28,813 nt of DNA from Ettlia oleoabundans (taxonomy: Eukaryota > Chlorophyta > Chlorophyceae > Chlamydomonadales), in contig JAAMXP010002052.1 in NCBI GenBank assembly GCA_019693395.1, forward strand, positions 8,292 through 37,104. Direction: 5' to 3'. This document shows, one piece after another, positions 21,848 through 28,813 of this stretch; position 1 is the first letter of the stretch, and each line of letters begins with the position of its first letter. The translations under genes were made by a program, and so were the position numbers. The notes beneath the pieces were generated by a model that was not told the DNA's origin, ran no database searches, and was given only the letters and a program-made list of their open reading frames with translations.

Positions 21848-22981
21848 GGTGGGCCTGTGGCTTGTCGGCACAGCTCTTTTAGGCCTCATCTAAACAGGCC
21901 ATGTCAACTGCATGAGAAGCTGTGCTGACGTGGAGCGCCAGCTTGACTGGCACCTGCGCCGTACTGCGACATTTGTATGCCCATTGCTTTGAGCATTGTT
22001 GTGCTGTGCGGCGGAAGTTGGTGTATTTTGGACCAATTAAATACCGGTTCAAAAGTATGCGCCATGTTTGCTATTCCTCTTCTGTTCTTTGCTGTAGCGC
22101 TATTTGGCAGTGGAACACTGCTGTGGCTCTTGTTCTCCTCAATTGCCAGCTTGTGCCGCCTGCCTGGCCCCCAGTTTTTCTTCGCCATCTTCATTCCTTG
22201 GTTTTCTGCCCTTTGTTTGTTCTTTTCCTTCGTCCCCATTTTTCTGAGCCCAGCGTCCGTAAGAAGCTGGGCGCGTGAGCGCCGTCGCGCTGCGCATGCT
22301 TTGATGTGCAGGGCGCCATCGGAAACAGGCGCCGACAACAATCACACCCTTCCCTGCCCCAGATCTTTCTGGCAACGTATGCTCAATTCCTTGCCCCAAC
22401 CACTTGCACCTCATGCCCCTTTCCCCAATGGATGACGACCCACGTTTTGCCCCCCCTTATGTTTGTGCTGATGAGGTTATGCCGCGCCTCCTACGCCCAC
22501 ACGTATACACTCGCGCGCATGCATATTCGTGCTTGCATCTACAAGTTTTGTAGCGCCTCAATGTTGCAATGCTGTTAGGCTGCTGCCATGGTTAGTGGCA
22601 ATGACTGCCAGCAGCCCTGCGCTGGTCAATCGCAAGCACATATTACACCACTTGCCTGCCTGCAACTTCGTTTCTCAGCCGGGCTGCTAGCGCGCCCCTT
22701 CGGCCAACCCAACAAATGCTTTTGCCCCACTCACACCACACCCGCTCTATATCGCCTTGTTCTTTGCTGTTCAGTGGCGGACTGAATTGTCGCCACTCTG
22801 GATTGTAAACGCTCTGTTTGAAGCAACACCAGTCATACAAGGAAAATGTTGAAAAAAAGAGGGAGTAAGCAGCAATGTAGAAGGTGGTACTGAACGGTTT
22901 GAGACAGATGACAGGTTTGATCTTCTTTGAAAAAAGGCAGATGAGGGGTTGGCAACGTTTACCTGCACCACCCAAAGCTAG
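21848..22981. other. Convergent intergenic region (GARP / GT7)
   Basis: No supported exon. It should hold both 3' UTRs. A plus-strand TGTAA at 22804-22808 could end the GARP transcript, though it lies some 960 nt from the stop. A T-rich plus-strand frame (21977-22435) reads as hydrophobic but has no family resemblance. Confidence 0.45.
22643..22647 (-). terminator. Putative TGTAA poly(A) signal of the GT7 gene
   Basis: The minus strand reads TGTAA about 335 nt downstream of the GT7 stop codon at 22984-22982, which suits chlorophyte 3' end formation. Confidence 0.4.
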
Positions 22982-25900
22982 CTAGCTGCCCACCACGGCG
23001 TGCACCGCTGCTGCATGCTTGATTGGCGGCGCCTTGCGCTGCCCGATTGCTGTAGGCTGGCACCAGGGTGTGGCGGTACTGTTGCAGTACAGCTGCAGAC
23101 TGATCTTGGTGGCGTTGAGGAGGGGCTGCATGCTGAGCACACTGCAAGAAAGCAGGCAGCGGCGGGTGGCAAGGCAACCGGGCATGGGCAATGGGGCAAC
23201 CCAGCCATGGACCAACAGTAGCAGCAAGCCAGGGCACATACCCAGCTGCATATGTGCGACCATAAGTGTCTGCGTATGTGCCAAGGGAAGAAAGGGGTCG
23301 CTTGCTGGCGCCCGGGTGCCGAAAGACTGGCAGCATCGCTGTGTGCCCCTTGTACCTCCTTCCCTACCCTGGTGAACTGCCTCCCTGCCAGCACGAAGCC
23401 AAGCTCTCGCAACCTCACGGCTGACAGCATGCAAGCCAGCAAGCGATCAAGCATCTGGCAGACTCACCGGAACATGGTGGTGTTGAGGCCCGTCTGGAAG
23501 TCACGCAGGAACTCCGGCTGGCTGCTCATTATCTTGGCGCCGCGGTACGGTATGCGTGGGTTTTCTTGAAAGTACCGCACGGTACCGCCCTCGTCAGCCG
23601 CCGCCCGCAGCTGCATGAGGTGGGGTGCATGTGGGGTGGGGGTGGGGAGTGCAGGGGCGGGTGAGTGCAGGGGGCAGGAGCAAGAAAGCAGAGGGTGGTT
23701 GGTCAGCGGTGTGTTGGGTAATGGAGCGGCGAGCACAATTTGTTGCACCAAGGCAGCTTTGCGGAATCGTGCGCACTGCGTAGAAGAGTGCAGAGCCCAC
23801 CCAACCTAATTTTACTCTATTCTTTAGCAACCACTGTTTGTGTGTGCGCCCACCTCTGTGGCCTGCCCGTGTGTTTGGTGGCGGAAGTAGTAGTGCTTGC
23901 TGCGCCTGCCGGCATCCTTGGACGCTATCGGATACTCAGGAGGCCACATGCCTGCACCTTGATTGATGTGTAAGTAATCCATCTACTGATAACATGTAGA
24001 TTCAAACATGAATGATTTGTAGGTATATTGAGACCTTGTTTCAGCTTGGTGATCCTCCAAGTTGAAAGAGGCATGGGTGACATCAGACACAATGTGCGCC
24101 ACAGGTGCAGGCAGGCCAGCACTCAGCGGGCGGGGCAGGCGAGTAGGCGGCCATGGTGAATTTTGTATGATGACCAATCAATCAGGCCTGCCTGGTGTGC
24201 CTGATGCTACTCCCTTCCACTACCAGCTTAACAGCTGTGGACAAGGGTTATCTTTAGCGGCCTATACAACTTGCCAGCTGGCGGCCAGTCCTCACCTGCC
24301 TGCACAAGCCGCTCCCTCAGGTTGTCGTCCTCCCTCCCCCAGCCCCAGAACTGTGGCGCAGGAACAGACAAAGCGCAGGAAATCAGCAGTTTAAGCTAAA
24401 TTGAGAAGGTGGAAGGAAAGAGAGCAGAATTTCATGTTGGCTGATATATATCTGTGTGAGTTTGGGGTCAATGAATAAGCGGAGGTCAAAGGCGGCGAGC
24501 GGGCTCCGCAGCACAATGCGGCAACAGTGTGCAGTTCATCATGAGCTGGGCCCGCACCTGTGTACCAAAGCCATTAATTTGCCAAAACTGCTGTGCCGTC
24601 ATGATGAGCAGGCCGCCAAAAAAATCCTGCGGGGTTCATGAAGGGACAGAATGAAACTCGGAATACACTCATGAAAGAACAGAACAATATTGTAAAGCAA
24701 CAGACGCAGGATGTCAACGCATGCAGGTGCCAGGGAACAGCTGCCTTGCAGGGGATGGGTGGGCGACCATAGAAAGGTTAGACAGTTTGGCAGCACAGCA
24801 CAGCGCAGCACAGCACAGCGCAACACAGCACAGCACAATGCAGCTCAGCACAGCACAATGCAGCTCAGCACAGCACAATGCAGCTCAGCGGAGGTGCAAT
24901 GCAGCACAGACTGACAGCTGGCTCGCCTCGTAATTGCTCTTGGGGTGCAGCCAGTGAGGAGTGAGGTGCAGCGGTGCGTTGCCTGCACCCCAGCGCAGTG
25001 AATTTAGTGGGTGGCATCCTGACAAAGTAGGCAACACAAGAAGCAGCAGTACCGGCAGTATGGGGGGGGGGGGGGGGGGGGAATGCACCTGCCGGGAAGC
25101 TGTACTGGATGTTGCCTCTCTCCAGCGGAACAGTGTCCACGTCCTGATTCAGTAAAGCAAGCATAGGAAAGACAGAATGAGAGGGAAATGAGAGGGCGAG
25201 GCAAGGCCGCCTGAAGCAGTCTGCAAAGCGCAGGCTATGCTAACGATTGATACCAAACGGTGGTGAGAATGCTGCAGGTGGACGCAGCAGCAGCAGCCTG
25301 GATGCCCGTGGCCCAGCTTTCTAAATTAACCTTCAATGATTCAAACCAAACCTCTAAATGATTCATCTCTAAATTTATCAAAGCCCAAGAAACGAGAAGC
25401 AGTGAACCTTACCTGGAAGCAGAAATAGTCGTATCTGCTCCCCTGCAGCAGCAGTGCTGCGGCATTCAGCAGCAGGCCGCGATTGAAGAGGTAGCCGTCG
25501 GCCTGCAGAGGGGCAAAGGCAGCAGGCTTCATGGGCAGGTGGCAGGCAGGCAGGCAGGCAGGGGTGCAGAAGGCGGGCAGGGGCCAAGCACGCAGGCGGG
25601 GCAGGCAGGCGGGCAGAAGGCGGGATGGGAGGCAAGGGTTGATCGGCTGCCTGGCCTGCTGGCTTGCTGGTTGGTCGCCCTTCCCAGCCACAACAAGCGA
25701 TGCCCCACCCTTGCCCATATCCTGCCGACACAACACCTACTTGTACCCTCCCATGCCAGCCACCCAGCATTTCATGCCCAGCTCTCAACAAGAGATGCAC
25801 ACCTACCACACCCACCAGGAACCACACCTGTTCAATCACAAACACATCGTGCGCCCGCTGCTGGCGGGCCAGGTGGGGCCGCAACGAGGCCAGCAGCACC

Positions 25901-26664
25901 TCCAGATGCGCGAGGCGGTCGCGGTACGGAATGAGTACCGCTAGCCGATGCTGGGGTGTGCTGCTGCTGCTATTGCTGGTGCCGCCGCTGCTGCTGCCAT
26001 CGGCATTGCTTGTTGAGGCACTGCCTGTTGCTGCTGCGGCTGCTGCTTCTGTGGTGGCTGCTATAGCTGCGGACGTAGTCTTGCCGCCATCTGATTGTGT
26101 GCCAGCTGAAATATTTCTGCTGGCGCCATCTGCTGCTGCCTGCTCGTCTGGCGGCAATCCCAGTCGGCAGTAGTTGGGTGCGCCGCCGGGGCCTTGCTGG
26201 CAGGGGCAGGGCTCCTGGTGCGCCCCCAAAAGTTTTGCGATTTCTTCCTCTAGAAGCAACGTGTGGCGCGGCAGCTGCGAGGTGATTCAAGGGAGGACGG
26301 GACATGTGACATTTTGCCACAGTGGCGTGATATGCGTCGGGCGGACTGTCTAACAATACTTGCAAATGATCGAAGCAAACTGATATCAAGCCTGACGTGG
26401 GCTAGTGACGATAGAAAGCCACAAAATCGCCAGCATACCGAGCTCCGTGGGGTGCCTGGCGGGCGACACAAGGTGGTGTTGTGCATTGCAGGTACTGCGA
26501 CTGCAACCATGGATCCGACTAACAAAACCCACCCTCAAGGTTAGCGTGAAGATGATGAGCAGGGCAGCCGAGCCAAGCACAAGCGCTAGCAAGACTCGCA
26601 GCTGCAGCGGGCCCCGGCCCCCTCCCAGCTGCCTGAGGGGTTTAGTTTGGGTGCGGCGATCCAT
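22982..26664 (-). CDS. B4GALT7: Beta-1,4-galactosyltransferase 7-like enzyme (family GT7), type II Golgi protein
   Basis: Family GT7 enzymes move galactose from UDP-Gal; animal B4GALT7 adds it to xylose of the proteoglycan linker in the Golgi. Exons (high to low): 26664-26533, 26274-25828, 25502-25413, 25143-25089, 24982-24927, 24626-24558, 24350-24296, 23951-23854, 23610-23468, 23413-23368, 23125-22982; phases close at 444 aa. A short basic N-terminus, a membrane anchor (about 23-43) and a disordered Ala/Ser/Thr stem (60-150) precede the catalytic domain. Conserved pieces in order: RLAVLIPYRDR (154-164), HDVFVIEQ, YLFNRGLLLNAA, the metal-binding DXD in DVDTVPLERG (224-226), PLHLTPHWLHPK, FFGGLLIMTAQQFWQINGFG, FWGWGREDDNLRERL (284-298), GLNTTMFR and a C-terminal NSTATPWC like the animal enzyme. 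The acceptor substrate in an alga is unknown. Intron 5 needs a GC donor. The gene is divergent from the THADA-like gene. Confidence 0.9.
24627..24926 (-). other. Likely GC-AG intron (GT7 intron 5)
   Basis: The exon ends KSNYE and the next begins DFFGG, matching the family's tyrosine-then-GG segment. The junction reads GAG|GCGAGC and the acceptor CCCCGCAG|GAT. Phase 0 fits on both sides, and no GT donor nearby keeps the frame. The intron is 300 nt and carries the tandem repeats listed separately. Confidence 0.65.
24791..24892 (-). repeat. AGCAC/GTGCT pentamer array merging into a 20-bp tandem repeat
   Basis: From 24791 the plus strand is built of CAGCA-type pentamers. From 24821 it becomes a 20-bp period: a diverged unit at 24821-24840, two identical units at 24841-24860 and 24861-24880, and half a unit after. 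On the GT7 sense strand this reads GTGCT and begins about 35 nt inside the intron. Confidence 0.85.
25062..25081 (+). repeat. Homopolymer run of 20 G (20 C on the GT7 sense strand)
   Basis: An uninterrupted G20 tract lies in GT7 intron 4, starting eight nucleotides inside the intron on the minus strand. Such a run on the template side can form G-quadruplex structures and is also a common sequencing-length error. Confidence 0.85.
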
Positions 26665-26833
26665 ATGGGCAATCCATGGGGGGTTTGGAGACGCAGGTGC
26701 TTAAATCAGCGCTCAGGTGTCGACGTGGCGATGACTGTGCCCGCCAGAAGACTGTTCAAACACAATTGAGTATCTTACTTGTGCAACCGCGGCGTAGGAT
26801 GTCCTGATCACAGGTGCTCGCACACCGAGCACA
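26665..26833. promoter_or_regulatory. Compact divergent intergenic region (GT7 / THADA-like)
   Basis: The two start codons are separated by 169 bp and face outward, the tightest pair in the window. Both 5' UTRs and promoters must overlap here unless one gene has a further upstream noncoding exon. An out-of-frame ATG precedes the GT7 start by 13 nt. Confidence 0.55.
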
Positions 26834-28715
26834 ATGGTCGCGACCAAGCTCAAAAAGGTTCAGAAGGCTCGTCGCTATGAGGGAAGCGGACTGTTGGTTC
26901 CAGAGGCGTATCATGCTGAGGTAACGTTGCGATTGGTCTGTCGCCTGCTCCATGCGGTGCATGCGATTTCACAGCTGCAACTGCTCTTGGTGCCGCAGAC
27001 CGGTTGTTTGGGGTATTTCGGTGTAGCGCAATACGCAACTGCTGCATGCATGAGCAAGGGTCCCGCATGCCGTCACATTGCCACCGCCACTCCCGTCGCT
27101 GCTGGGCGATGCCACCTTGCCTATCAGCACGAGCCTTGCCTTGTGCTGCAGCTCTGTCTTGGCTCCATCCTGATAACCTTCACATGTTCTGTGTCCATGC
27201 ATCTCTGCAGGTGGCCGCCCTAGCTGCTGATTGGCATGGCAGCACGAGCGCCAACAGCGCCTGTCCGCCCCCTTCCCCCGAGCTTCGCCGCTTTGCCGCC
27301 CTGCTGCAACGCCTGCTCCAGCAGGGCAACACATATGCAGGTGCGTTTATGTGAAGCATCGCATTGTTTCAGTCTGTTGCTTGCCTGCCTCACCCGGTTG
27401 CTCTTGCACCACAAGACGCGGCTGGCTTTGAAACAGCAAGTTTGCTCGAGAAAGCCACCCAATCGGCCGTTGTCTCTATCCAAAAACCATATCATCATCA
27501 CCATATCTCCCTCCCTCATCTTCTGGTCGCAGAAGTGGAGGCCTTAAGGCCGCTGTGCTCCTACGTTGTGCAATTTGGCACGCAGCAGGTGGTACAGCCG
27601 GTGGCACAGCAAGGTGGGCAGCAGCCTGCCGAGCCGAGCCACCAACAGCAGGAGCAGGAGCAGGAGCAGGAACAGGGAGGGCAGCAGCAGTGGCAGGATC
27701 AGGAGCAGCAGCAGCAGCAGTGGCGAGCCGACCTATGTGTGATGCAGCGCCTGCTGGTGGAGCTGCTGGTTCTGCCCAACAGCCGGCCGCTGCACAAGCA
27801 GCTGCTGTCCGCGCTGCGCCCGAAGCTGGTGGCGCAGCAGGGGCAGTGCCAGCGCCACGAGCAGCAGCAGCAGCAGCGGCAGCAGCAGCAGCAGCAGCCG
27901 GGAGGGCAGGATCAGGAGCAGCAGCAGCTGGAAGGTCAGGAGGGGGAGCAACGCCAGCAGTCGTCCAAGCAGGAGCAAGGTTGTTTGCAGGAGAGCTTTG
28001 CAGAGATGGCGGCTGCACGGATCGCTGACCTGGCTGAAGCACAGCTGGCGAAAGTCAATAAAAGAAGCAGCAGCGGCAGTGGCATTGGTGATTCAAGTAA
28101 CGCTGGTGCCGACGACAGAAGCGGCGGCTGTGCCAGCAGCAGCGGGGGCGTGGAGCAGTCGCTCCTGCTTGGCTCCGCGCTCGCCGCCCTGCTGGCCAAC
28201 ACTGCATGCAAGCAGGCCATGCTGCGCTGTGCTGTGCCTGCTGTGGCTGCGCTGGCGACAGGGATCCAGGCAGCCCTGCTTCCTGCTGTAGCGCCAAGTG
28301 CGGACGACGGCAACGACAAGCAGCAACAGCAGCAGAACCGCCACCATCAGCCGCAACAGCAGCAGCAGCAGCAGCAGCAGGGTAATGTTGACAGTGCAAT
28401 ACCGCCTCCGAACAGCAATGCTGGGGATGCAAGCACGCCAGTGCCCGCTGGTATGGGAGCAGCGGCAGCGGGGAAAGGGGCCGTGGCTTCAATCACTCCT
28501 GATGTGATGGACGCTCTGCAGGACAGCAGTGAGTCAAGCTGCTTGCTGCTGTGCTGTGCTGTGCCGTGCTGTGCCGCGCCACTCACGCTGCGCTGTGCTG
28601 TACCACCCATGCTGTGCTGTGCTATCTGTGCTTCCAGCAACCATTGCAAGTATCAGTGCCGCCACGGCGGAAACCGAGTGGCTGTCTGCTCTGGCATGCA
28701 TTACCCTTGCTGCAA
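26834..28715 (+). CDS. THADA: THADA/TRM732-like protein, N-terminal part (runs off the window)
   Basis: THADA/Trm732 proteins are large HEAT-like scaffolds that partner the methyltransferase making 2'-O-methyl at tRNA position 32. Exons 26834-26920, 27211-27340 and 27533-28528, and probably 28638-28715, join in phase. Family-like blocks are KKVQKARRYEGSGLLVPEAY at the N-terminus, LRRFAALLQRLLQQGNTYAE, and MQRLLVELLVLPNSRPLHKQ followed by LLSALRP, which resembles the plant THADA segment FLENSxPLHxTLVSAL as I recall it. Between and after these blocks lie Gln/Glu-rich inserts (about 90-150, 185-240 and 370-385). The fourth exon (TIASISAATAETEWLSALAC) hits a TGA at 28733-28735 unless spliced at 28715, so the gene probably continues beyond the window. 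Assignment rests on remembered family pattern over short blocks. Confidence 0.6.
27645..27965 (+). repeat. CAG/GAG-rich low-complexity tracts in the THADA-like exon 3
   Basis: Runs of CAGGAG and CAGCAG encode EQEQEQ and poly-Gln on both sides of the conserved LVELLVLPNSRPLH helix region. A further CAG run lies at about 28318-28380. Confidence 0.75.
28548..28623 (+). repeat. (GTGCT)n pentanucleotide arrays in THADA-like intron 3
   Basis: Two clusters of GTGCT/GTGCC units occupy 28548-28578 and 28590-28623 within the 109-nt intron 28529-28637, starting about 19 nt from its donor. Confidence 0.75.
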
Positions 28716-28813
28716 GTTGCACATCTAGCTTCTGATGTGGCGACCATTTGAGAAAAATGAGCGGGAGCATGCCTTAGCTGACCTCCCACCCCACCCTACC
28801 CCCCCCCGCGTCA

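Noticed and set aside
21977..22435. 152-codon plus-strand frame reading as several hydrophobic segments
   Set aside because: The hydrophobicity comes from T-rich 3' UTR-like DNA. The second half is unlike any membrane protein, there are no splice partners, and it sits between convergent genes.
27476..28042. 188-codon minus-strand Pro/Ala-rich frame
   Set aside because: It lies antisense to the poly-Gln THADA-like exon, whose sense frame has conserved blocks and phase-consistent introns.
1..28813. CRISPR arrays, prophage, transposon ends, tRNA or rRNA genes, bacterial operons
   Set aside because: No spaced direct repeats, transposase-like frames, terminal inverted repeats or cloverleaf-like sequences were seen; the intron-rich genes show this is eukaryotic nuclear DNA.

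Overview
The window looks like nuclear DNA of a green alga. Every gene is split into many short exons with GT..AG introns. Coding sequence is moderately GC-rich, with CAG/GCN-repeat low-complexity stretches. TGTAA, the usual chlorophyte poly(A) signal, lies downstream of several stops. The protein families (FRO/FRE ferric reductase, plant-type DEG9, GARP/LUX-type factor) are those of the green lineage. A chlorophycean such as a Scenedesmus/Tetradesmus relative is my guess; no marker in the window settles it.

Layout, left to right: the 3' end of an unidentified plus-strand gene (to 164); a ferric reductase on the minus strand (6839 to 1016, about 19 exons); a secreted, membrane-anchored eight-cysteine (lipid-transfer-like) protein on the plus strand (7158-8791, 5 exons); DEG9 serine protease on the minus strand (15257 to 9852, 16 exons, 677 aa); EMC2 on the plus strand (15593-17912, 7 exons, 304 aa); a GARP/LUX-like transcription factor on the plus strand (18499 to 21620 or 21847); a family GT7 galactosyltransferase resembling B4GALT7 on the minus strand (26664 to 22982, 11 exons, 444 aa); and the 5' part of a THADA/TRM732-like gene on the plus strand (26834 to beyond the window end). 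I built the exon models by hand from splice dinucleotides, reading-frame phase and family conservation. Phases close in every full-length gene except at one junction of the ferric reductase.

Three neighbouring pairs are head-to-head with short gaps (318, 335 and 169 bp), so shared promoters are likely. The genes do not form one pathway: iron reduction at a membrane, nuclear proteolysis, ER membrane-protein insertion, transcription, Golgi glycosylation and tRNA modification are all represented. I found no mobile element, CRISPR array, RNA gene or obvious new system.

The points most worth a second look are the ferric reductase/eight-cysteine divergent pair, the GT7 enzyme in an alga, and sense-oriented (GTGCT)n arrays placed just inside the 5' ends of introns in several neighbouring genes.
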